A stretch of DNA of 64,000 nucleotides from an uncultured Pseudomonadales bacterium (GTDB lineage: Bacteria > Pseudomonadota > Gammaproteobacteria > Pseudomonadales > Pseudohongiellaceae): NCBI GenBank assembly GCA_943842505.1, contig CALTDI010000019.1:1-64000 (forward strand), written 5' to 3'. The notes under the pieces were generated by a model that was given only the letters and a program-made list of their open reading frames with translations, did not search any database and had not been told where the DNA came from. Position 1 is the first letter of the stretch, and every line of letters starts with the position of its first letter. Position numbers and translations under genes: made by a program. Below are positions 57,001 through 64,000 of the stretch, piece after piece.

Positions 57001-58215
57001 TTGTCCAAGGTGGATTCACAACAGCGAGTACTATCAGGCATGCGGCCTACGGGGCGCCTGCATCTCGGGCATATGCACGGGGTACTCAATAACTGGGTAA
57101 AGCTACAGCACGAGTATGAGTGTTTCTTCTTCGTTGCCGACTGGCATGCGCTGACCACCCATTATGATGACTCGGTTAACCTGGAACAGCATGTCATCGA
57201 CATGGTTATTGACTGGCTGGCGGTGGGTGTCAACCCTGGGTCTGCCGCGCTCTTCGTTCAGTCTCGTGTGCCGGAGCACGCTGAATTGCACCTGCTGCTG
57301 TCAATGATCACGCCGTTAGGCTGGTTGGAGCGCGTTCCCAGCTACAAGGATCAGCAGGACAAGCTGCAGGAGAAGGATCTGGCCACCTATGGCTTCCTCG
57401 GTTATCCGTTGCTACAGGCTGCCGATATTTTGATCTACCGGGCGGGTTATGTGCCGGTGGGAGCCGATCAGGTTGCTCATGTTGAGCTCACGCGAGAAAC
57501 CGCCAGAAGATTTAATCATATCTATGGTCGCGAGCCGGGCTTCGAAGAGAACGCGCAGGCCGCAATCAAGAAGATGGGCAAGAAGGCGGCAAAGCAATAC
57601 AGCAGTCTGCGTACGGCCTATCAAGAACAGGGTGATCACGAGGCTTTAGAGAAGGCCAGAGCCTTATTGAAGGAACAGCAAAACATATCGATTGGCGATT
57701 CGGAGCGCTTATTCGGCTATCTGGAAGGTGGCGGCAAGATGATTCTGGCCGAGCCACAGGCCTTATTGACCCGATCGGCAAAAATGCCAGGGTTGGACGG
57801 GCAGAAGATGTCGAAGTCTTATGACAATACGATCGCGCTACGGGAGCCTCTGGAGCAGATTGAGAAGAAGATTTCGACTATGCCGACGGACCCGGCTAGG
57901 ATACGGCTTACAGACCCGGGCGACCCGGAGAAATGTCCGGTTTGGCAATTACATCAGACCTATTCGAGTCAGGATACCAAGGACTGGGTTGTGGAGGGTT
58001 GCACCACCGCGGGAATCGGCTGTCTCGAATGCAAGAAGCCTGTCAGCGATGCCATTATTGCGGAGCTGGAACCGATACAGAAAGAGGCGGAACAATACGA
58101 GAGAGACCCGGATATCGTCAGGTCTATCATTGCCGAGGGCTGTGAGACGGCGAGAGAAGCGGCCAAGGAAACCCTGCAGGATGTGCGTGAGGCAATGGGC
58201 CTGGGCAAATGGTAA
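57001..58215 (+). CDS. trpS: Tryptophanyl-tRNA synthetase
   Basis: The 404-residue product has the HIGH-like motif GRLHLGHMHGV, the catalytic-core block PLLQAADILIYRAGYVPVGA and KMSKS in GQKMSKSYDN near residue 265. An insertion of about 60 residues (near 175-235, NAQAAIKKMGKKAAKQYSSL onwards) makes it longer than the E. coli enzyme (334). This is as in the longer TrpS of Pseudomonas and relatives. The start codon is TTG with a good AAGGAG ribosome binding site. Confidence 0.95.
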   Translation: MSKVDSQQRVLSGMRPTGRLHLGHMHGVLNNWVKLQHEYECFFFVADWHALTTHYDDSVNLEQHVIDMVIDWLAVGVNPGSAALFVQSRVPEHAELHLLLSMITPLGWLERVPSYKDQQDKLQEKDLATYGFLGYPLLQAADILIYRAGYVPVGADQVAHVELTRETARRFNHIYGREPGFEENAQAAIKKMGKKAAKQYSSLRTAYQEQGDHEALEKARALLKEQQNISIGDSERLFGYLEGGGKMILAEPQALLTRSAKMPGLDGQKMSKSYDNTIALREPLEQIEKKISTMPTDPARIRLTDPGDPEKCPVWQLHQTYSSQDTKDWVVEGCTTAGIGCLECKKPVSDAIIAELEPIQKEAEQYERDPDIVRSIIAEGCETAREAAKETLQDVREAMGLGKW

Positions 58216-58309
58216 TTGAATTAGAAACTAGCTGCCTCAGTAGTGAGCAATTCCTACCTACTTGAGGTAAAATTCAACTCATTACAAGAACTCAAAGTAG
58301 ACCAGCAGA

Positions 58310-59179
58310 TTGACCATTATCGGCAGCGAAGCAGACCCGGAAAACACTGAGCTACAGGGGGTTCCCTTAATCCCCGAGGGGCATGGCCCTAACGCTCCGC
58401 TGCAGCAGGAATTGCCTTTCGCCATCGTTGCCGGCGAGGCGATGACTGAAGTACCCAAAGACCTTTATATCCCACCCGATGCGCTCGAAATATTTCTGGA
58501 GGCCTTCGAAGGTCCTCTCGATCTCCTGCTATACCTCATTCGGCGCCAGAACATCGATATACTCGAGATCAATGTCGCCGACATCACCGATCAATATATG
58601 AACTATGTCGATCTGATGGAGTCCTGGCAGTTTGAGTTGGCTGCTGAATACCTTGTCATGGCGGCGATGCTCGCCGAAATTAAGTCGAGGATTCTATTGC
58701 CTAGGCAGGTAGAGGAAGAAGCAGAGGAAGACGATCCGCGCATGCAGCTTATTCGTCGTCTGCAAGAATATGAGCGTTTCAAGCAAGCGGCTCAAGATGT
58801 TGATGAGTTGCCGCGTATGGATAGAGATATTCATCGCGCAGCAGCGGCCTTGCCTGAGATTGAGCGGGTCACGGCGGAGCCGACCATAGATCTTAAGGAA
58901 GTCTTGATCGCGTTGTCTAGCGTATTGAAGCGAGCGGATAATTTCGGGCACCATCATGTTCAGCTAGAGACGCTTTCGACGCGTGAGAAGATGTCGGAGA
59001 TCTTGGTGCGTATATCGAATCAGAAGTTCGTACCCTTGGTCTCGTTGTTAATTCGCGAGGAGGGCAGGTTGGGAGTGGTTGTGACCTTTCTGGCCATAAT
59101 GGAGCTAATGAAAGATTCGTTGATCGAGATAGTTCAGTCGGAAGCGTTCGGGCCTATTCATTTGAAATCTAGAAGCTAA
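58310..59179 (+). CDS. scpA: Segregation and condensation protein A
   Basis: ScpA is the kleisin of the Smc-ScpAB condensin that organises the chromosome. The 289-residue product has the conserved LEAFEGPLDLLLYLIRRQNI region near residue 62, EYLVMAAMLAEIKSRILLP and the C-terminal winged-helix part (RISNQKFVPLVSLL onwards). An N-terminal extension of about 45 residues precedes the domain. The start codon here is TTG, while an ATG at 58442 would remove the extension, so the start is uncertain. ScpB follows, as usual. Confidence 0.92.
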   Translation: MTIIGSEADPENTELQGVPLIPEGHGPNAPLQQELPFAIVAGEAMTEVPKDLYIPPDALEIFLEAFEGPLDLLLYLIRRQNIDILEINVADITDQYMNYVDLMESWQFELAAEYLVMAAMLAEIKSRILLPRQVEEEAEEDDPRMQLIRRLQEYERFKQAAQDVDELPRMDRDIHRAAAALPEIERVTAEPTIDLKEVLIALSSVLKRADNFGHHHVQLETLSTREKMSEILVRISNQKFVPLVSLLIREEGRLGVVVTFLAIMELMKDSLIEIVQSEAFGPIHLKSRS

Positions 59180-59203
59180 AAGAAGTGCAGGTAATAGCGC
59201 AGC

Positions 59204-60226
59204 ATGAGTGATGTTGATAACAAAGTAAAAATGATCGTAGAAGGGTTGCTGCTTGCGGCCGGCCGACCATTGACGCTGGACAATATAATCCAGGTGTTCA
59301 GTAAGGAAGAGCAGCCAGATCGCAAGGAACTAATTGCGGTTATGGATAGCATCGCCGAAGAGTGCGATGGCCGCGGCTTCGAGCTAAAGGAAGTGGCTTC
59401 CGGATACAGATTTCAGGTAAAGCAGGAGCTTAGTGAGTGGGTTGCAAAACTCTGGGAGGAGCGACCTCCACGTTACACCAGGGCCTTGCTAGAGACATTG
59501 GCTCTGGTTGCCTATCGCCAACCTATTACCCGCGGGGATATCGAAGAGATTCGTGGTGTTGGCGTCAGTTCGAATATTATCCGTACGCTGCTAGATCGAG
59601 AGTGGATCCGGGTCGTTGGACATAGGGATGTTCCTGGCCGACCTGCGATGTTTGCGACAACAAAGCAGTTTCTGGACTATTTCAATCTCAAGAGTCTGCA
59701 AGATTTGCCGCCACTCTCTGAGATTAAAGACTTGGCGGAAGATGCGCCTGAATTCGATCTCGAAGACGATCTGGCTGGCCAGAGAATCCTTGAACTTCCC
59801 GAAGAGGTTGTCGATGAGAACAGTATTGAATTAAGTGAATCCGATAAGGCTGAGCTGATCGCCGAAGAGGAGGCTGTAGCCTTGGCGGCGAAGCCCCTGG
59901 ATGAGATTCTCGAGTTGCCACCGGAGTTGCAATACCCCGTCATCGAAGAAGAGGGCGAGGAAGACCTTGAGCCCGATGCCGAGGAAACAGAATTTGCAGA
60001 AGAATTTGGACTCAAGGAATTGGACGAGGCTCTAGATTCGATAGAGGCAGTCGAGATCACATTTACCGAATCCGAATCCGAATCCGAATCCGAATCCGAA
60101 TCCGAATCCGAATCTGATGCAGGTTCGCAGACTGACTCGGCAATAGATGAAGAAGACACCGCGCAGGCTGAATCCGCTGAAATTGACTTTAGTGTGGGCG
60201 AAGATGACTCTGAGATACAACATTGA
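59204..60226 (+). CDS. scpB: Segregation and condensation protein B, with long acidic tail
   Basis: ScpB binds ScpA as a dimer of winged-helix domains. The first 190 residues are the family core (MIVEGLLLAAGRPLTLDNII near the start, LETLALVAYRQPITRGDIEE near residue 105, RTLLDREWIRVVGHRDVPGR). The last 150 residues are an acidic, disordered tail with a Glu-Ser dipeptide run (8 copies), which is unusual. The order scpA-scpB-rluB is typical. The 24-bp gap from scpA supports one operon. Confidence 0.93.
   Translation: MSDVDNKVKMIVEGLLLAAGRPLTLDNIIQVFSKEEQPDRKELIAVMDSIAEECDGRGFELKEVASGYRFQVKQELSEWVAKLWEERPPRYTRALLETLALVAYRQPITRGDIEEIRGVGVSSNIIRTLLDREWIRVVGHRDVPGRPAMFATTKQFLDYFNLKSLQDLPPLSEIKDLAEDAPEFDLEDDLAGQRILELPEEVVDENSIELSESDKAELIAEEEAVALAAKPLDEILELPPELQYPVIEEEGEEDLEPDAEETEFAEEFGLKELDEALDSIEAVEITFTESESESESESESESESDAGSQTDSAIDEEDTAQAESAEIDFSVGEDDSEIQH
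60068..60115 (+). repeat. 6-bp tandem repeat (GAATCC) inside scpB
   Basis: Seven perfect copies of GAATCC and an eighth GAATCT lie in phase with the scpB frame and encode Glu-Ser repeated eight times. The unit length of six keeps the frame when copy number changes. It could vary the length of the acidic tail between strains. Confidence 0.95.
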
Positions 60227-60284
60227 GTAATATTTTCGCAAGCTTGAAAATACCGCTATATCCACAATACAAACTGACTACAAC

Positions 60285-61052
60285 ATGACTGAGAAGCTAC
60301 AGAAAGTGCTGGCTCGTGCCGGGTTCGGCTCGCGCCGCGAAATCGAAACCTGGATCGCGAAGGGGCGAATTAAGGTCAATGGCAAGGTTGCCGTTATCGG
60401 TGATCGCGTGGGTGATGACGACAAGGTCGTCGTTGATGGCAAGAAGCTAGCGCCGCAGAAAAGCATTCGTGAAGAGCGTAGGGTTATTCTTTACAACAAG
60501 CCCGAGGATGAGGTGTCTACTCGTGACGATCCCGAGGGTCGCCGTACCGTGTTCGATAGTCTTCCACCATTGAAGCACGGTCGTTGGGTTTCGGTGGGGC
60601 GTCTCGATCTTAACACCAGTGGTCTGATGCTCTTCACTACCGATGGAGAGCTTGCGAATAAGTTAATGCATCCGAGTTCCCAGATCGAACGTGAATATGC
60701 GGTGCGGGTGTTGGGAGATGTGACTCCCGAGATGGTGGAGCAGATGCACAAGGGCGTAATTATCGAAGATAATCTGTGCCGCTTCACCGACATACAACAC
60801 TATGGCGGCGAGGGTGTAAATCAGTGGTATCACGTGGTGTTGATGGAAGGTCGAAATCGCGAAGTTCGCAAACTCTGGGAATCACAGGGTGTGAAAGTCA
60901 GTCGCTTAAAAAGGGTACGCTTCGGCCCGCTGTTTATTCCAAGCTCGGTGAGCAGGGGAAGATACAACGAGCTGGGCAAAACCGAGATCGAGAAGCTCTT
61001 GAAACTGGTTAACAAGGAAGACGAACGAAAAGGGCGCAACAAGCCAGACTAG
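60285..61052 (+). CDS. rluB: 23S rRNA pseudouridine(2605) synthase RluB
   Basis: RluB modifies a uridine in 23S rRNA. The 255-residue product has an N-terminal S4 domain (EKLQKVLARAGFGSRREIE), the catalytic motif GRLDLNTSGLMLFTTDGEL with the active Asp near residue 107, and REYAVRVLGDV. The length is normal. It follows scpB by 58 bp and overlaps the end of the yciK-like gene by 4 bp. Confidence 0.93.
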   Translation: MTEKLQKVLARAGFGSRREIETWIAKGRIKVNGKVAVIGDRVGDDDKVVVDGKKLAPQKSIREERRVILYNKPEDEVSTRDDPEGRRTVFDSLPPLKHGRWVSVGRLDLNTSGLMLFTTDGELANKLMHPSSQIEREYAVRVLGDVTPEMVEQMHKGVIIEDNLCRFTDIQHYGGEGVNQWYHVVLMEGRNREVRKLWESQGVKVSRLKRVRFGPLFIPSSVSRGRYNELGKTEIEKLLKLVNKEDERKGRNKPD

Positions 61053-61807
61053 AGCGCCTCGAAGTCTCTCACATTCAGCGCCTGCCCATGGATACTTTGG
61101 GCTTCCTTACTCATCAGATACAAATAGACAGGCATCAGCGATTCAGCGGTTGGCAGTGCCTCTGGATTCTCGGCAGGAAAGGCATCGCGGCGCATATTGG
61201 TGCGAGTCCCGCCCGGGTTGAGGCTGTTGACTCGTATCGATGTGGTATTTTCTACTTCATCCGCCAGAGTCTGCATTAATCCCTCTAAGGCAAATTTCGA
61301 AACCGCATAGGCTCCCCAGAACGCGCGACTGACGCGACCCACACTCGATGAAATGAATAGCACTCGTGCATCTGCAGACTTTGTCAGTGCAGGCAGAAGA
61401 GCCTGGGTAAGCTGGAACACTGCGTTGACATTAACCTGCATCACATCGGCCCATTCCTGCGCAGGATAAAACTCAATCGTTGTGCGAGCGCCGAGTAAGG
61501 CCGCGTTGTGGATAAGCCCGTCGAGACATTCGAATTGCTCGTTCAAGGAGTCGGCGAGAAGCTTGAAGTCTTCCAGGGATGCCGTTTTAAAGTCGATAGG
61601 GTGAATAATCACCTTGCCGGGGTGTGATTGTTCAATCTCATCGTAAACCTGTTCTAGTTTTTCCTGATCCCTGCCTAACAAGATAACGGTGGCGCCGTAG
61701 TCGGCATAGGTCTTTGCACAGGTTTTGCCGATGCCATCACTGGCTCCGGTGATAAGAAACGTTTTGCTCTCTAGGAAATTTTTTTTAGCGTCGTAGGAAA
61801 ATGTCAT
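61049..61807 (-). CDS. yciK: YciK family short-chain dehydrogenase/reductase
   Basis: The 252-residue product has the SDR cofactor motif TGASDGIGKTCAKTY near residue 20, the NAA part of the active-site region (HNAALLGARTT) and the catalytic YAVSK near residue 162. It belongs to the YciK group. The substrate is unknown. It is transcribed after mupP with a 3-bp gap, in the order mtaD-ubiG-mupP-yciK. Confidence 0.9.
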   Translation of the reverse strand: MTFSYDAKKNFLESKTFLITGASDGIGKTCAKTYADYGATVILLGRDQEKLEQVYDEIEQSHPGKVIIHPIDFKTASLEDFKLLADSLNEQFECLDGLIHNAALLGARTTIEFYPAQEWADVMQVNVNAVFQLTQALLPALTKSADARVLFISSSVGRVSRAFWGAYAVSKFALEGLMQTLADEVENTTSIRVNSLNPGGTRTNMRRDAFPAENPEALPTAESLMPVYLYLMSKEAQSIHGQALNVRDFEAL

Positions 61808-61810
61808 ATT

Positions 61811-62500
61811 TTAGGCAAATTTAAGTAAGTTCAGGAGTGATGTGGTTTGTTCTGGGGATCGCAGAATAAAGTCTGCATACCATTCTTCAACCTTCGCGTC
61901 GGCCGCCAGATAACCGTATGCAGCGGCAATGGCAATTACGTCGGCGTTCTTGGCAGCCTGAATATCTCTAATGTGATCTCCGAGATAGACGGTTCTTTCC
62001 GGGCTGCGGCCAAGTTTTTCAAGGGCTAGAAATATGGGCTCCGGATGAGGCTTGGTATCGGTTACATGGTCCGGGCAGACTAATACACTGCAACGCGTAT
62101 CGAGTTGCAACTGCTCCAGCAGTCGCACGCTGTATTTCTCCGGTTTGTTTGTAACGATTCCCCAGGGAATATTCTGAGCTTCCAGTTGCAGGAGTAAGCA
62201 GTCAAGGCCGGGGTAGAGTGTGGCTATAGTAGAGTTGAGCTGCTCGTAGTAGAGCTCAAGAAGCCTTTGCAATAACGCCGCAAAATCTTCATGGCCCTCA
62301 TCGATTGCAAAGGCATTCGTTACCAAGGCTCTTGCGCCGTTGGAAACGTTAAGATGAATCACTTCGTGTGATAGAGCCTCTCGATTATTTTCTGCGAGAA
62401 GCTTGTTAACGACCAGAGTGAAATCCGGTGCGGTATCTATCAGGGTGCCATCCAGATCGAATAGGACGCAGTCTATAGAGGTTTCTAATTTTTCTGTCAT
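61811..62500 (-). CDS. mupP: HAD hydrolase, N-acetylmuramic acid 6-phosphate phosphatase-like (MupP/Gph)
   Basis: The 229-residue product is a HAD-superfamily phosphatase with the nucleophile motif DLDGTLIDTAPD near the start, VTNKPEKYSVRLLEQL in the middle and GDHIRDIQAAKNADV at the end (the last acid pair). Its place between ubiG and yciK is that of MupP of Pseudomonas. MupP recycles peptidoglycan by removing phosphate from MurNAc-6-P. Phosphoglycolate phosphatase Gph is the alternative. The start is the ATG that shares its A with the ubiG stop (TAATG). Confidence 0.85.
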   Translation of the reverse strand: MTEKLETSIDCVLFDLDGTLIDTAPDFTLVVNKLLAENNREALSHEVIHLNVSNGARALVTNAFAIDEGHEDFAALLQRLLELYYEQLNSTIATLYPGLDCLLLQLEAQNIPWGIVTNKPEKYSVRLLEQLQLDTRCSVLVCPDHVTDTKPHPEPIFLALEKLGRSPERTVYLGDHIRDIQAAKNADVIAIAAAYGYLAADAKVEEWYADFILRSPEQTTSLLNLLKFA

Positions 62501-63204
62501 TACTCTGTCTCGGGACGGGTATAACAAGCGATATAGTTTACGTCGACATTCGCCTCTAGGCTGTATTTTCGTGTGAGCGGGTTGTAAGTCATACCGATCT
62601 GATCTTGAAGATCCAGTTTGCTTTCTCTGCTCCAGGCAGCCAATTCCGAAGGCTTGATAAACCTGGCGTAATCATGGGTGCCTCGGGGTAATAGATTCAA
62701 CACATACTCTGCACCCACTATGGCGAATAGGTAAGACTTCGGGTTTCGGTTGATAGTTGAGAAAAAGACGGTGCCGCCGGGCTTGGCCAGATCGTGGCAG
62801 GCCTGGATGACTAAGGACGGGTCGGGCACATGCTCCAGCATTTCCAGGCAGGTGACGATGTCGAATTGCTGGCTATGACTTTGCGCGAACTGTTCGGCAG
62901 AAGATTTCTGGTAGTCGATTCCAAGCTTGCTCTCCAATTGGTGCAATCTTGCTACACAAAGAGAGGCGTCCGCCATGTCGATTGCCGTTACGGTGGCGCC
63001 GTGGTGTGCCATCGCCTCGGCTAAGATGCCGCCACCACAGCCTATATCCAAAACTTTCTTGCCAGCCGGATTTACCGTGCGGCTGATATAGCTCATGCGC
63101 AGAGGGTTGATCTCATGTAACGGCTTGAATTCACTGTCCGGGTCCCACCAGCGAGCCGCGAGGGCTTCAAATTTTCGGATTTCCAGTTCGTCTACATTTT
63201 CCAT
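62500..63204 (-). CDS. ubiG: Ubiquinone biosynthesis O-methyltransferase UbiG
   Basis: UbiG carries out two O-methylation steps in ubiquinone synthesis. The 234-residue product has the SAM-binding motif VLDIGCGGGILAEAMA near residue 50, FDIVTCLEMLEHVPDP near residue 115 and FFSTINRNPKSYLFAI. It also has WWDPDSEFKPLHEINPLRM in the N-terminal part. The length is normal. Confidence 0.95.
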   Translation of the reverse strand: MENVDELEIRKFEALAARWWDPDSEFKPLHEINPLRMSYISRTVNPAGKKVLDIGCGGGILAEAMAHHGATVTAIDMADASLCVARLHQLESKLGIDYQKSSAEQFAQSHSQQFDIVTCLEMLEHVPDPSLVIQACHDLAKPGGTVFFSTINRNPKSYLFAIVGAEYVLNLLPRGTHDYARFIKPSELAAWSRESKLDLQDQIGMTYNPLTRKYSLEANVDVNYIACYTRPETE

Positions 63205-63227
63205 AATAGTAAAAAGCCTTTTGCTTG

Positions 63228-64000
63228 CTATTGCTCAGCGTCTGCCAGTATTGCCTGCCATTTTGCACTATCAGATTTTATCGCTTCGCTGTCCAGCTTG
63301 GTAAAGCTGCCGTCATTAAGCAGTAATTGCCCGGCACACCAAACGTGTGAAACCTGTGATGCCTGGGTTGAATAGACCAGATGTGAAACCGGGTTGTACA
63401 GTGGGGTGCTGTTCAGAGCGTCGAGGTTGATGGCGGTAATATCTGCATATTTGCCAGCCTCTAAGCTGCCGATCACATTCTCCAGTCCCAATGCCTTGGC
63501 TCCGTTAATTGTGGCCATCTCCAGCGCCTGGTGAGCGGGGAGTGCGCTGGCATCTTCGGCCACGGCCTTCGCGAGCAGCGCCGCAGTTCTCATCTCCGAA
63601 AACATATCCAGATCGTTGTTGCTGGCACAGCCATCTGTACCCAGAGCGATATTAATCCCTGCCTTGTTCAATTTGGACACTTCACAGAAGCCGCTCGCCA
63701 GCTTTAAGTTAGACTCTGGGCAGTGAACGATATGGCATCCGGCCTCAGCCAGAGAGTCTATATCCTCATCGGAAAGTGACGTAGCGTGGACGCAGACGAG
63801 TCTTGGGCTTAATAGGCCGAGTTGGCGCAGTCGCTCTATTGGCCTGCGGCCGTCAGCGGCTAGCGCGTCAGAGACCTCTTTGGCGGTTTCGTGGACATGC
63901 ATGTGGATAGGCAGGTCCATCTCCTCGGCAAGTATCGATAGCTTCTGCAGAGGCGCGTCTGACACGGTGTAGGGCGCGTGGGGTCCAAATGCGGTATGAA
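63228..64000 (-). CDS. mtaD: 5'-methylthioadenosine/S-adenosylhomocysteine deaminase, partial
   Basis: The frame is open to the window end, so the N-terminus lies beyond it. The visible 256 residues include FGPHAPYTVSD at the right edge, HMHVHETAKEV with two metal histidines, HCPESNLKLASGF and GTDGCASNNDLDMF with the catalytic aspartate. The C-terminal part has GKYADITAINLD. This is a TrzN/MtaD-family amidohydrolase that deaminates MTA or SAH. The order mtaD-ubiG-mupP supports the name. Confidence 0.9.
   Translation of the reverse strand, partial: HTAFGPHAPYTVSDAPLQKLSILAEEMDLPIHMHVHETAKEVSDALAADGRRPIERLRQLGLLSPRLVCVHATSLSDEDIDSLAEAGCHIVHCPESNLKLASGFCEVSKLNKAGINIALGTDGCASNNDLDMFSEMRTAALLAKAVAEDASALPAHQALEMATINGAKALGLENVIGSLEAGKYADITAINLDALNSTPLYNPVSHLVYSTQASQVSHVWCAGQLLLNDGSFTKLDSEAIKSDSAKWQAILADAEQ

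Noticed and set aside
59677..60159. Reverse-strand Ser-rich frame of 160 residues in scpB
   Set aside because: It is the mirror of the acidic ScpB tail and its Glu-Ser repeat, with no start signal.
1..64000. tRNA or rRNA genes in the spacers
   Set aside because: I looked in the larger gaps for the T-loop pattern GTTCRANNC with matching acceptor ends and found none that fold into a cloverleaf. A tRNA scan would be decisive.

Overview
The window is a contiguous piece of a gammaproteobacterial chromosome, most likely from a free-living aquatic or marine lineage related to the Pseudomonadales/Cellvibrionales. This placement is inferred from gene content and order: mtaD-ubiG-mupP-yciK, scpA-scpB-rluB, an Rnf-type operon ending in nth, a NrdA with an N-terminal ATP-cone, fliA next to a cytochrome c maturation cluster, metG near dcd, and PilU. 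I saw no tRNA, rRNA, CRISPR array, insertion sequence or prophage. Most genes are housekeeping.

Layout. 1-1.75 kb: a frameshifted ogt and a frameshifted TonB-like gene. 1.75-2.2 kb: spacer with a 9-bp tandem repeat. 2.2-9.6 kb: MATE exporter, XdhC-like protein, a secreted protein of unknown function, amidase, pilU and pyrB. 9.9-19.6 kb: exonuclease I, an acyltransferase, a DUF349 protein, a DinG helicase, a secreted cyclophilin and a MobA-like nucleotidyltransferase. 20-25 kb: class Ia ribonucleotide reductase (nrdA-nrdB) behind a 0.7-kb regulatory region with NrdR-box-like sites. 25-31.5 kb: argF, hyuB, grxD, rnt, pyrC and argG. 31.5-36.9 kb: nth and an Rnf-like operon. 37-42 kb: a Deg-type protease, metG, rubredoxin, a probable small lipoprotein and dcd. 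42.4-50.7 kb: fliA and ccmABCDEFGHI. 50.7-53.1 kb: a LysE-type exporter, moaA and moaB. 53.1-53.8 kb: a 37-codon membrane-peptide gene with its own terminator. 53.8-64 kb: xthA, a cyclophilin, yciI, yciB, yciO, trpS, scpA, scpB, rluB, yciK, mupP, ubiG and the 3' part of mtaD.

The strongest candidate for unusual biology is the Rnf-like operon (32.15-36.88 kb). It keeps the order A-B-C-D-E-nth but has no rnfG. RnfA and RnfE also lack all four conserved cysteines expected to hold the intramembrane [2Fe-2S] cluster. The soluble-side FeS motifs of RnfB and RnfC, and the FMN threonine region of RnfD, are kept. The membrane part of the usual electron route therefore looks lost or rebuilt.

A caution on data quality: single-base frameshifts interrupt several genes that should be needed (nrdA, argF, rnt) and others (ogt, hyuB, the TonB-like gene, a small lipoprotein). 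Undoing +1/-1 changes, some of them at short homopolymers, restores family-typical lengths in most cases. Sequencing or assembly indels are a likelier cause than decay, and conclusions about broken genes should wait for a check of the reads.
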